Assembly: GCA_023423935.1 (NCBI GenBank)
Contig: JAFAEQ010000039.1
Span: 62,001 to 126,000, forward strand
Length of the DNA stretch: 64,000 bases
Direction: 5' to 3'
Origin: Pseudomonadota bacterium
GTDB lineage: Bacteria; Pseudomonadota; Gammaproteobacteria; Steroidobacterales; Steroidobacteraceae
How positions within the stretch are numbered: position 1 is the first letter of the stretch; every line of letters starts with the position of its first letter. Both the position numbers and the translations under genes were made by a program. Shown piece by piece: positions 43,695 to 51,890 of this stretch. A model generated the notes under the pieces. That model did not search any database and was not told the origin of the DNA. It saw nothing but the letters and a program-made list of their open reading frames with translations.

Positions 43695-44633
43695 ATGATG
43701 TACGAGTCCATTCGCAACGCTGCTACGGGCGTCGTAGCCAGTCTGTCCCTGGCCACGGCCGCCGATGCGGCTTCAGCAGCTCAGCCGACGATCGAACGTA
43801 CGGGGAGTTACATCACCACGCGCGACGGCGTGCAGCTCTACTACAAGGACTGGGGTCCGCGAAACGGCCCGGTGGTCACGTTCAGCCACGGCTGGCCGTT
43901 GAGCTCGGACAGTTGGGAATCACAGATGCTGTTCCTGGCCGACCAGGGTTATCGCGTGGTCGCGCATGATCGACGCGGTCACGGCCGATCGAGCCAGCCC
44001 TGGGAAGGCAACGACATGGATCATTACGCGGACGATCTCGCGACGGTGATCGAGGCGCTGGATCTGCGGGACGCGACGCTGGTCGGCTTCTCCACCGGCG
44101 GCGGTGAAGTGGCGCGCTACATCGGTCGGCACGGCACGAGCCGGGTGAAGAAGGTGGTGCTGGTCGGCGCGGTGACGCCGCTGATGCTGAAGACGCCGGA
44201 CAACCCGACGGGCACGCCCATCGATGCGTTCGACGGCCTGCGCAAGGCCTCGCTCGACAATCGTTCGCAGCTTTACCTGGACATTGCGTCGGGCCCGTTC
44301 TTCGGCTTCAACCGGCCGGGCGCGAAAGTGTCGCAGGGTTCGATCAACTCCTTCTGGAGCCAGGGCATGCAGGGCGGCCACAAGAACACCTTCGATTCCA
44401 TCGCGGCGTTCTCGGCGACCGACTTCCGCCCGGACCTGAAGAAGTTCAACGTGCCGACGCTGATCGTGCATGGCGATGACGACCAGATCGTGCCGGTCGA
44501 CAACAGCGCACGCGCCGCCAACAAGTTGATCAAAGGCAGCAAGCTGATCATCTACAAGGGCGCCCCGCACGGCATCACCGACACGCACAAGGATCAGCTG
44601 AACCAGGATCTGCTGAAATTCCTGCGCGAGTAA
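43695..44633 (+). CDS. Alpha/beta hydrolase with signal peptide, non-heme chloroperoxidase/arylesterase type
   Basis: 312 residues. Residues 1-30 (ATGVVASLSLATAADAASAA) look like an export signal. The core has YKDWGPRNGPVVTFSHGWPL (HGW oxyanion motif), HDRRGHGRSSQPWEGNDMDH, the nucleophile elbow GFSTGGGEVARYI (Ser), VPTLIVHGDDDQIVP (Asp) and YKGAPHGI (His). This is the classic cofactor-free haloperoxidase/esterase group. Divergently controlled, probably, by the AraC regulator. Confidence 0.92.
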   Translation: MMYESIRNAATGVVASLSLATAADAASAAQPTIERTGSYITTRDGVQLYYKDWGPRNGPVVTFSHGWPLSSDSWESQMLFLADQGYRVVAHDRRGHGRSSQPWEGNDMDHYADDLATVIEALDLRDATLVGFSTGGGEVARYIGRHGTSRVKKVVLVGAVTPLMLKTPDNPTGTPIDAFDGLRKASLDNRSQLYLDIASGPFFGFNRPGAKVSQGSINSFWSQGMQGGHKNTFDSIAAFSATDFRPDLKKFNVPTLIVHGDDDQIVPVDNSARAANKLIKGSKLIIYKGAPHGITDTHKDQLNQDLLKFLRE

Positions 44634-44689
44634 GTGAGAGTCGAGGTCGAGTTCGAGAGCCGCGGGCCCGCGCCGCGGCTTTCGCATTT

Positions 44690-44890
44690 TCGGTGCAGGG
44701 CCTGGAAATCGGGGAAGCTCCATGAACACATCCGAACTGCTGCAGCGATGTAAGCAGCTACTTAATAGGCTTCGCTTCCTGTGTCATTACTTAGGACACG
44801 TATGCCGCGAGCTCTTCGTCTTCATGTGCCCGATGCGATGTACTTGGTCGATCGAGTTATCCCGGTTTCCCGGCCCGCACTACTCGTGAA
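44690..44890 (+). mobile_element. REP palindromes plus RAYT 5' head (copy R3)
   Basis: A REP-like GGGCCTGGAAATCGGGG at about 44698, then the same leader as in R1 and R2, then ATG at about 44802 giving MPRALRLHV (RAYT N-terminus). After about 14 codons the frame turns to unrelated sequence, and an opposite-facing REP ATCCCGGTTTCCCGGCCCG lies at about 44862. Confidence 0.6.
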
Positions 44891-44974
44891 CTACCGAACT
44901 GGCGAATGAGAGGGAGCAGTCGACGCTTGCTCATCGCTGAGGCTTTGCCGCAATCGTGAGCAGGCGAGCATCAC

Positions 44975-45439
44975 TCATTCATCTGCTGCGCGCGTCGACG
45001 AAGTGATTCCGCTGTGAGTGCTCCCCAACATCGAGCGCCACACAGCCATGCAGCCAAGCCCGATTGGAATGGCCGTGGTCATGATGTCCGCGAGCGTGTG
45101 ATAGCCCTGATACATCATCAACGCCGCATAGGCAGAGCCGATCGCAATGCTTGCGAGCATCCATGGGCGACCGAGATGCCAAAGCGACGACAACAATGCA
45201 ACGCACACGGCCGTGTGGCCGCTGTAGTCGAGCGAGTACGCGGGCCAGATGCCGGTGAGGGCATCGAAGGCTTGCCCCGCGTACGCTACGCCAACGCATA
45301 ACAGTGTTGCTGACACTCGCAGCCACGGCGACGGCGAGCGCGACCGATAAGCCCGCAGCCATGGCAATGACAGGGCCAGCAAGGCCAACGTCGGGTTCAC
45401 GCTGTCAGCTACATGATCCAACACGTCGTAAGTAGTCAA
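44975..45439 (-). CDS. PAP2-like small membrane protein
   Basis: 154 residues with about five hydrophobic segments. DYSGHTAVCVALLSSLWHLG carries the SGHTA motif, and YQGYHTLADIMTTAIPIG the HxxxD motif, both as in PAP2-type phosphatases. The first PAP2 motif (Lys-X6-Arg-Pro) is not seen, so enzymatic activity is doubtful. No operon partner. Confidence 0.65.
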   Translation of the reverse strand: MTTYDVLDHVADSVNPTLALLALSLPWLRAYRSRSPSPWLRVSATLLCVGVAYAGQAFDALTGIWPAYSLDYSGHTAVCVALLSSLWHLGRPWMLASIAIGSAYAALMMYQGYHTLADIMTTAIPIGLGCMAVWRSMLGSTHSGITSSTRAADE

Positions 45440-45640
45440 CCCTCGATTCCTTTCTCCGCACTCGAGTGCGACGGGCTGAAATGATCCGCGCGGATCGCGC
45501 TAACGGTTGTGAAGTTTGCGCTATTCGATCTGCGCCTCGCTGCAGCTCTTAACACCTGCTGCGGCGAGACGGTCGTATGTTCGCTCGTGTCCGCCACGTG
45601 GCGCTCGACACGCGCCGCTTTCCAACAGCTCTGGCTTCAC

Positions 45641-45787
45641 ATGAGTCCTGAGAATTTTCTCGCCTTCGCCGGTACTACCGCCATCCTGACGGTGACGCCG
45701 GGTCTCGATACCGCCGTCGTACATCGTACGGCTGCGCTCTCCGGATCGCGCGGTATCGGCGTCGGATTGCATGTGACTCAAAGGTAG
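45641..45787 (+). pseudogene. N-terminal fragment of a LysE/RhtB exporter
   Basis: ATG at 45641 gives MSPENFLAFAGTTAILTVTP, then GLDTAVVHRTAALSGSRGIG, the first membrane segment and PGPD-like motif (here PGLD) of LysE-type amino acid exporters. After 48 codons it stops, and no continuation is seen in other frames, so it is a truncated remnant. Confidence 0.55.
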
Positions 45788-45909
45788 GGTGCCCAGATGA
45801 TCGATGCATTCCTTCTGTTCACGACTTCGCCGGCATGTCGCCATCACGTGTGCATATGCCGCGTCACGCCGATCGCAAAGTTACGGCAGCGTCGCGAGCG
45901 AGGTCTTCC

Positions 45910-46458
45910 GTGAATCTGTGGTTCCGTCTGCTGCTGACGTGTGTGATCGGCTGGCGCCGCTCGCGAGTTCATGTGATCGGGCAGTGCTCAACACCCTTCA
46001 TCGTGATGCCGAGCGATCTCGACGCGCTGGGACACGTGAATAATGGCAAGTACTTCTCCCTCATGGATGTCGCACGCGTCGATCACGCGATTCGCTCCCG
46101 CTACGTCTCGGTCTTCCGGCGCCGAGCCTGGTGGCCGGTGGTCGTGGCTTCGACGATTCAGTTCCATCGCGCGCTGCTGCCGTTTCGCAGATTCGCGATC
46201 GAAACCCAGCTCATCGGCTGGGACGAGACCACGTTCTTCGTGCGCCACCGAGTGGTGTGCAACGACGCAAGTCGGACATTGAGCGCCGAGGCGGTCGTGC
46301 GCGCCGTGATCCGCAGCTCAGCCGGAAACGTCGCGACCCGAGACGTTGCCAACGCTTTGGGCGTGATGGTGCCAGCAGCGCCGATGCCTGTCTGGATCGC
46401 CCGCTGGGCAGGTTCGCTCGACGAGCTTCGCGTGGAGCAGAAACGGAGAGCTGCATGA
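45910..46458 (+). CDS. Acyl-CoA thioesterase-like hot-dog protein
   Basis: 182 residues from a GTG at 45910 (MNLWFRLLLTCVIGWRRSR), which matches where family members start; the reading is open to 45835 without coding character. FIVMPSDLDALGHVNNGKYF is the 4HBT/FcbC-like catalytic segment (Asp and His-Val-Asn-Asn), followed by SLMDVARVDHAIRS and RHRVVCNDASRTLSAEAVV. It probably hydrolyses acyl-CoA thioesters. Stand-alone gene. Confidence 0.85.
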   Translation: MNLWFRLLLTCVIGWRRSRVHVIGQCSTPFIVMPSDLDALGHVNNGKYFSLMDVARVDHAIRSRYVSVFRRRAWWPVVVASTIQFHRALLPFRRFAIETQLIGWDETTFFVRHRVVCNDASRTLSAEAVVRAVIRSSAGNVATRDVANALGVMVPAAPMPVWIARWAGSLDELRVEQKRRAA

Positions 46459-46660
46459 ACTCCCGCGACCATTCGCTAAAAAAGCCAGATCGCCATGAAG
46501 CCTTGATCTCTGGTGAACCGATCCGATGCTCAACAGAAGCAGACTTCGGTGTCAGGCGTTGTTGCTCATCGGTTCGAGTCCTTGTCACTGAGCCGAGTCA
46601 CCGATCACGCACATAGGGCAGCCAGGACTCTCACGGATGCCCATCCCGCTCTACGTCCGT

Positions 46661-48103
46661 CTACTCCTTCGCCCAATTAAACCCATGGCCGAAGTAGTTG
46701 GCGATCGCCAGACCACCGGCCACGCTCGTGAACGGATCATGCATGGCGACCTTGGCGGGGAACATGGAGTCCAGCAGTGTCTTCACCGCGACGATCAACG
46801 ATGACCCACCCGTGCGAATGATGACGTTGATATCAGTGCGCTGCAGCCCAACGTGCATAAGCAAGTTGTCAATGAGCTGACGTACGTTCTCGAGCTCGTC
46901 ACTCAGAATGTCGTCGAGCTGTGCTCGTGTGAAGGGCACGTGCAGGTTCAGCTCGGGGATATCGATGACGGTGGCGGTCGTCTCGGATAGCTCCGCCTTG
47001 GCGCGTTTGATTGCCTGGAAACAGTTGTAGCTGTAGTTGAACGAGATCAGATCTTTCAATCGCTCGAACTTCACTGCCGACGGCCCGCCCGCGGCCACTG
47101 CCTCTACAGCCATCGCGCGAGTCCGGTTCTCGTTGAGCATGTGCGTGATGGGCCAGTTGAGCAGGCCCGTTTCGAACTCGTGGAACGGGAAGGGCGTCTC
47201 GATCAGACGACCCTCGACGCGTCGTGCATACCACTCGCCTTCACCGAGCAACGGGAACAGCACGCGTCGGAAGATCAGTTGATCGATGCGATTGCCGCCA
47301 AGGCCAATGCCGTCGGTGCCCAGTACTTCGAATCGCATACCGTCAAATCTGACGACGCTGATGTCGAGCGTGCCGCCACCAAAGTCGACGGTGAGTGCGA
47401 TGCCTTGTTCGGAAGGGCGCGCACGCCAGAGATAGCTCAGCGTCGCCGCCACCGGCTCTGGATAGAAGTGCACATCCTTGAACCGCGCATGCCGATAAGC
47501 CTCCAGCAGGCGTTCGGTCGCGATGGTGTTGCCGTCGGCATGCCTGCCCTCGAAGTTCACAGGTCGACCGGCGTGAACGGATTGCACACGTTGTTTCGTT
47601 TGACGCTCGATCGCTTCTCGCATGCGCACCAGCACCGGCGTGATCAGTGCGACCAATCGGAACGGCTTCGCGAAGACGGACAACCGATCGATACTCCGAT
47701 CGCCGAGCAAGCGCTTCAGACCGTGAAAGAGCCGACCGGGTAACGTTCGATCAACGAGCTGCCCATAGACGAGATTGCGCTCGGTATCGAGCTGCGGATT
47801 GTCACTACCCAGATCTCCGCCGCCGAGCGAGGTCGACATCTCGCCAATGACTTCCGGCACCAACTCGACCAGACGTCCGCGATTCTCTTCGACGTACTGA
47901 TCGATCGCGTCAGACCCTGTGATCGCGCTGTAGCTGCGATCCAGGTGAATCGCCGTCGGCATCACAGGATCAACACCTTCGAGCGCGATATAGCGCAGCG
48001 TCGTCCCATCGAACCACGCCGCAGCTGAGTTCGATGTACCGAAGTCCAATCCAACGCCGATCCGCCTTTCGTCGTTACCGCCTGTCATCAACGATTCGCT
48101 CAC
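46661..48103 (-). CDS. YegD-like Hsp70-family protein
   Basis: 480 residues. The actin-like ATPase motifs are present: GVGLDFGTSNSAAAW (phosphate 1), LTVDFGGGTLDISVVRFDGM (phosphate 2) and the adenosine-type VIIRTGGSSLIVAVKTLL. The substrate-binding domain of DnaK is absent, as in YegD. The protein is a putative chaperone with unknown clients. Copy B of the CTAG-ended element lies just upstream of its start, with only about 17 bp of ordinary sequence between, so its promoter may be inside or replaced by the element. Confidence 0.9.
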   Translation of the reverse strand: MSESLMTGGNDERRIGVGLDFGTSNSAAAWFDGTTLRYIALEGVDPVMPTAIHLDRSYSAITGSDAIDQYVEENRGRLVELVPEVIGEMSTSLGGGDLGSDNPQLDTERNLVYGQLVDRTLPGRLFHGLKRLLGDRSIDRLSVFAKPFRLVALITPVLVRMREAIERQTKQRVQSVHAGRPVNFEGRHADGNTIATERLLEAYRHARFKDVHFYPEPVAATLSYLWRARPSEQGIALTVDFGGGTLDISVVRFDGMRFEVLGTDGIGLGGNRIDQLIFRRVLFPLLGEGEWYARRVEGRLIETPFPFHEFETGLLNWPITHMLNENRTRAMAVEAVAAGGPSAVKFERLKDLISFNYSYNCFQAIKRAKAELSETTATVIDIPELNLHVPFTRAQLDDILSDELENVRQLIDNLLMHVGLQRTDINVIIRTGGSSLIVAVKTLLDSMFPAKVAMHDPFTSVAGGLAIANYFGHGFNWAKE

Positions 48104-48120
48104 CTGTTCAAATTAGGGTG

Positions 48121-48603
48121 CGCCTGCTTTGGCCGTCATCCCGGCGAAGGCCTGGCGAAGGCCGGGATCTTCTGCGGGATTCGCGTTGGTCAGGGGCTGG
48201 ACCCCGGCCTTCGCCGGGGTGACCCCTCAGGGCCTTCGCCGGGGTGACCCCTTAGGGCCTACGCCGGGGTGACCCTTTAGGGCCTTCGCCGGGGTGACCC
48301 CTCAGGGCCTTCGCTGGGGTGACCCCTTAACGGCCTTCGCCGGGGTGACCCTCAGGGCCTTCGCCGGGGTGACCCCTTAGGGCCTACGCCGGGGTGACCC
48401 TTTAGGGCCTACGCCGGGGTGACCCTTTAGGGCCTTCGCCGGGGTGACCCCTCAGGGCCTTTGCCGGGGTGACCCGTCAGGGCCTTCGCCGGGGTGACCA
48501 CAGGGTCTACGCCGGGGTGACCCCTTAGGGCCTACGCCGGGGTGACCCTCGCGGCCTACGCCGGGGTGACATCAATACTGAATCGGCTGTTACAGGCCAC
48601 TAG
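48121..48603. mobile_element. CTAG-ended MITE-like element, copy B, with about 15 internal GGGGTGAC units
   Basis: The right end GAATCGGCTGTTACAGGCC then ACTAG (CTAG at 48600-48603) equals that of copy C and the inverse of the left end of A. The internal unique segment (ATCTTCTGCGGGATTCGCGT) is present, followed by about fifteen 23-26-base units containing GGGGTGACCC and ending GGCCTTCGCC or GGCCTACGCC. The other terminus is missing, so the copy is truncated next to the Hsp70 gene start. Confidence 0.65.
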
Positions 48604-48893
48604 TTCTCGTGAAAATCCACAGAGCCCACCTCGGCCACTTGTGGATTGTTGAACGCCATCAAGGCCTGATGTGCCGGGTGAATCTGGTATTCGCGCAGTT
48701 CTTCGAGCGAAGTGAAACTCATCGCGAGCATGACGTCCCAACTGCGCGCGGTGTGTAGCACGTCGCGGCCGACTTCGAGATTGCGCATCGTGGGAATGCT
48801 AGCGGGCAAGGCGCGCGTCATCCGAAGAAATTCGTCGATGTGCGCATCGCTCGTGCCCGGCTTGTACTTGATGAACACGAAGTGTCTCAGCAT
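48600..48893 (-). CDS. Dabb-domain (stress-responsive A/B barrel) protein
   Basis: 97 residues. The dimeric alpha/beta barrel pattern is clear: MLRHFVFIKYKPGTSDAHID, RNLEVGRDVLHTARSWDVML and LEELREYQIHPAHQALM. Such small proteins often act in polyketide, phenol or quinone chemistry or stress. It overlaps the monooxygenase gene by seven bases (48887-48893) and lies downstream of it, so both are probably co-translated and belong to one pathway. The stop codon lies in the CTAG terminus of copy B. Confidence 0.85.
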   Translation of the reverse strand: MLRHFVFIKYKPGTSDAHIDEFLRMTRALPASIPTMRNLEVGRDVLHTARSWDVMLAMSFTSLEELREYQIHPAHQALMAFNNPQVAEVGSVDFHEN

Positions 48894-50200
48894 GTCACTT
48901 CGCTCGGGACGGCTCGGCGCACTTGCGCGCCGGCGGGGATGAGCGGCGCCGCGGTATTGAGCTTCTCCGCTGCGAAGCCTGCAGCCACCTTGTAGCGGTG
49001 CATGAATTCGTCGCGCTCAGACTTAGGGATGACGTCGTCGATCTTGTCGAACACGCCGCCGCAGCGGTCGTCGAGCAGATTGAGCAGGCCGAAAGGACCC
49101 GCGCCGCGATTGCGCAGGATCAAGGGCGATATTTCCGGGCGCAGCTTCTCGTCGTAAGCCGCGAGTGCCGCGGCATTGATGCCATGCTCGAGCAGCGCGG
49201 CGCCGAGCACGCGTGCGTCGACGATCGCCTGGCTCGCGCCGTTGGATCCGGTCGGATACATCACGTGCGCGGCGTCACCGAGCAGCACGACATTGCCATC
49301 GCGCCAGGTGTCTACGGGTTCACGATCGACCATCGGATACTCGAACACTTCGCGCGCGCCGCGAATCATGGCGGGAATGTCGATCCAGTCGTAATTCCAC
49401 TGCGTGAAGTGATGGATGAAATCCTCGTGCTTCACACGCTTGTTCCAGTCGCCTTCGGGCCAGCCGTCTTTATTGTCGACGGTGATTTCCGCGATCCAGT
49501 TGATATCGGCGAGTCCAGTCTCCGGATCCGGTGCCGAGATCGGATAGAACACGATGCGGTGACGATGCGTGCCCAGTCCCACGAACGAGGCGCCCGTACG
49601 AATCGGTTTGCCTTGGCTGACGCCGCGCCACATGATCGCGCCGCCCCACTGAATCGGTGGCTGCGCAGGATGCATCTGCTGGCGCACAGCCGAATGCAAG
49701 CCGTCGGCGGCGATAAGTAAGCTTCCCGTCACTTCCGAACGCAGACCCGCGCGGTCTTGCAACAGCGCGCTGACACCGTTGCCATCAGCGTGATTGCGAT
49801 AGCCGGTGACCCTCGCGCCAGTGCTGATCGCCTGCGGTCCGAGCCGTTCGAGCACCGCGCGATACAGCAGCATCTGGAGTTTGCCGCGATGTACGGAGTA
49901 CTGCGGCCAGTTGTAGCCGGCACGCAAACCGCGCGGCTCGGTGTAAACATCGTGGCCGTTGAGTCCGACCAGCGCCCATTCCTGAGTCTCGATACCGATC
50001 GTCGCGAGCGAGTCCTGCCTAAGGCCCAGCTCGTAGAGCTCGCGCACGGCATTGGGTTGCAGGTTGATGCCCACTCCCAGCGGCTTGAGGTCGGCGACCG
50101 TTTCGAATATGCGGCACGGCACGCCGATCTGGTGCAGCGTGAGCGCAGCGCTGAGACCGCCGATACCGGCGCCCGCGATCAGAACCGGACGGTTGTTCAT
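48887..50200 (-). CDS. FAD-dependent aromatic-ring monooxygenase
   Basis: 437 residues. NADPH/FAD hydroxylase motifs: GAGIGGLSAALTLHQIG (GxGxxG, residues 10-26), DGLHSAVRQQMHPAQ (DG motif) and DGNVVLLGDAAHVMYPTGSN (GD motif). The LKPLGVGINLQPNAV segment is typical of the PhzS/salicylate hydroxylase-like group. Substrate unknown. Overlaps a 40-codon ORF at its start and the Dabb gene at its end, indicating a three-gene coupled unit. Confidence 0.9.
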   Translation of the reverse strand: MNNRPVLIAGAGIGGLSAALTLHQIGVPCRIFETVADLKPLGVGINLQPNAVRELYELGLRQDSLATIGIETQEWALVGLNGHDVYTEPRGLRAGYNWPQYSVHRGKLQMLLYRAVLERLGPQAISTGARVTGYRNHADGNGVSALLQDRAGLRSEVTGSLLIAADGLHSAVRQQMHPAQPPIQWGGAIMWRGVSQGKPIRTGASFVGLGTHRHRIVFYPISAPDPETGLADINWIAEITVDNKDGWPEGDWNKRVKHEDFIHHFTQWNYDWIDIPAMIRGAREVFEYPMVDREPVDTWRDGNVVLLGDAAHVMYPTGSNGASQAIVDARVLGAALLEHGINAAALAAYDEKLRPEISPLILRNRGAGPFGLLNLLDDRCGGVFDKIDDVIPKSERDEFMHRYKVAAGFAAEKLNTAAPLIPAGAQVRRAVPSEVTC

Positions 50201-50319
50201 TCAGCCACTCGACGGTTGCCACCGCTCTGCTTGTTGGTGTTCGTAGTCGCCAGACCAACGAAGATGATGAAGTCGGCGTCGACGGTGACGCCCCAGGCGG
50301 GCTCGGCGGTGTAGGTCAT
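50197..50319 (-). CDS. Possible 40-residue ORF coupled to the monooxygenase
   Basis: Minus-strand ATG at 50319 gives MTYTAEPAWGVTVDADFIIF, then VGLATTNTNKQSGGNRRVAE and a stop overlapping the monooxygenase ATG as ATGA. The overlap suggests a real leader or small protein translated before the enzyme, but the short length gives little other support. It might also be the tail of a longer gene that was lost; nothing coding lies upstream. Confidence 0.4.
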   Translation of the reverse strand: MTYTAEPAWGVTVDADFIIFVGLATTNTNKQSGGNRRVAE

Positions 50320-50384
50320 GAAGCGGGTTCAGGGTTCAGTGTCGGAAAGGTGCGAATAGTACTTTCAAAGCGCCGACTCTGCCC

Positions 50385-50420
50385 GTTCCCGGGCCGGGAA
50401 GCCGGGATAACCCCCGTAAA
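50385..50420. repeat. REP-like palindrome
   Basis: CCCGGGCCGGGAAGCCGGG with flanking symmetrical bases fits the REP family seen at 40.8, 42.5, 44.7 and 44.86 kb. The stretch from 50320 to 50659 holds no gene; a TATATATAT run sits at about 50514. Confidence 0.5.
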
Positions 50421-50659
50421 CCGTGCGGAAATTCGATCATTGGCGGGGTCTGCCAGGACGCCGATCTCTTTCTCGAAGAGTTAACCCCGACAGGCCTCCA
50501 CCTCTCGCTCTTATATATATGTAGCCGGCGTTACCAGGACTGAGCGGGTAGTGGCCCTTCTGCGGCGCCTGAGTGTCGATGAACACCTGCAACAACCCAA
50601 AGGCGGCAAGCTGCCGCCGACTGAGTTCAAGGCATGTTGGCAGCGTCAACAGTCTCCAT

Positions 50660-51556
50660 CTACGACTGGGCTCGCTTGAGGGGTATGGACACATCATCTA
50701 TGTCGCCCGTCGAAGCGACCTGCCGCATTTCCTCGCGGCGAAGGGCGTCCTCACGAGCCTCATCGATCGCCAGCATGACTTCCCTCACGTCCGCGACCGT
50801 TTCGTCTTTCGCGAATACACCGGTGAGTTGCGTTTCGGGTTTGAGCTCGCCGAGTTCAAAGAGCGCCCACATCTCTGGTGCGTATTGAGAGGCTAGCAGT
50901 GCTGGCGCGAATCGGCCCAGCGTTTCAGTGATGTTCTGGACATCGCGTTGAAGCATCGTGAAGGCGTTGTTGTTGCTGGCCGCGTTCACGGCCTGAGGCA
51001 GATCGATGATCACGGGTCCATGCGGGTCGAGCAGAACGTTGAACTCCGATAGATCTCCATGAATGAGTCCGCTGCACAGCATGCGTACGATCTGGCCGAT
51101 CAGGAATTGGTGGTACTCGACCGCAAGCTCTGGCGATAAAGTCACTTCGCCGAGACGCGGTGCCGATTGACCCTCCGCATCTGTCACCAACTCCATGAGT
51201 AGCACGCCGTTGAAGAAGCCAAACGGTCGCGGTACTCGCACGCCTGCGGCGACCAACTGGTACAACGCGTCGACCTCCGTGCTCTTCCACGCGATCTCCT
51301 GTTCTTTGCGGCCGTAGCTCGAGCTTTTGGCCATCGCGCGCGCGTCACGACTGCCGCGGACCTTACGGCCTTCCTGGTACTGGGCGCGTGCTTGAAAGCT
51401 GCGCTGCGCCATGTCCTTGTACACTTTGGCGCATCGAATCTCCGATCCGCATCGCACGACATAGACCGACGCTTCCTTGCCGCTTTTGAGCTGGCGTGTG
51501 ACCTCATCGATGATGCCGTCGTCTATCAGTGGTTGCAGGCCCGGGGGAGTTCTCAA
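50660..51556 (-). CDS. RIO1-type serine protein kinase
   Basis: 298 residues. The RIO motifs are present: QLKSGKEASVYVVRCG (ATP loop, STGKEA type), LIHGDLSEFNVLLD (catalytic HGDLSEFN) and PVIIDLPQAVN (metal-binding IDLPQ). Family members occur in many proteobacteria (the PA4780 type) and are linked to stress and redox response; in eukaryotes RIO1 matures the small ribosomal subunit. The C-terminal 60 residues are acidic and probably unstructured. Stand-alone gene. Confidence 0.9.
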   Translation of the reverse strand: MRTPPGLQPLIDDGIIDEVTRQLKSGKEASVYVVRCGSEIRCAKVYKDMAQRSFQARAQYQEGRKVRGSRDARAMAKSSSYGRKEQEIAWKSTEVDALYQLVAAGVRVPRPFGFFNGVLLMELVTDAEGQSAPRLGEVTLSPELAVEYHQFLIGQIVRMLCSGLIHGDLSEFNVLLDPHGPVIIDLPQAVNAASNNNAFTMLQRDVQNITETLGRFAPALLASQYAPEMWALFELGELKPETQLTGVFAKDETVADVREVMLAIDEAREDALRREEMRQVASTGDIDDVSIPLKRAQS

Positions 51557-51890
51557 TCTTTATCTCACAGTTGGCGATTCGCGGCGGCAAGTTACAGGGT
51601 TTTGCGCGATTGTGCCTGGAGCGAGTGCCCAAAGCCCGCAGATCCGCTTGGCGGTGCGCGCGAGTGTGAAGTCGCATGCGATCGCCACCGGATGCTGGGA
51701 CCGAAACACAAAGGGGCCGGAAGACCAAAGCACAGAAGCACAGAAGCACACAGGGGGCGAGCTATTCTCCAGGAGCGCTCAGCTCCAGGCGTCCTCGATG
51801 AAGAATTCGCTCGCCGGTGAGTTGCCCGACCTGCACCGAGCCGACAGAGACTCTTCCTTCGCATCACGCGCGATGCCGATCGCAACAGCC
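51557..51890. other. Intergenic stretch without recognised gene
   Basis: 334 bases upstream of the RIO1 kinase and downstream of the large secreted protein. It contains AGCACAGAAGCACAGAAGCAC-like short repeats near 51726-51755 but no convincing frame or hairpin. Confidence 0.5.

Noticed and set aside
46455..46616. 53-codon ORF overlapping the thioesterase stop
   Set aside because: ATGA overlap is suggestive, but the residues show no pattern and no family; left out of the gene list.
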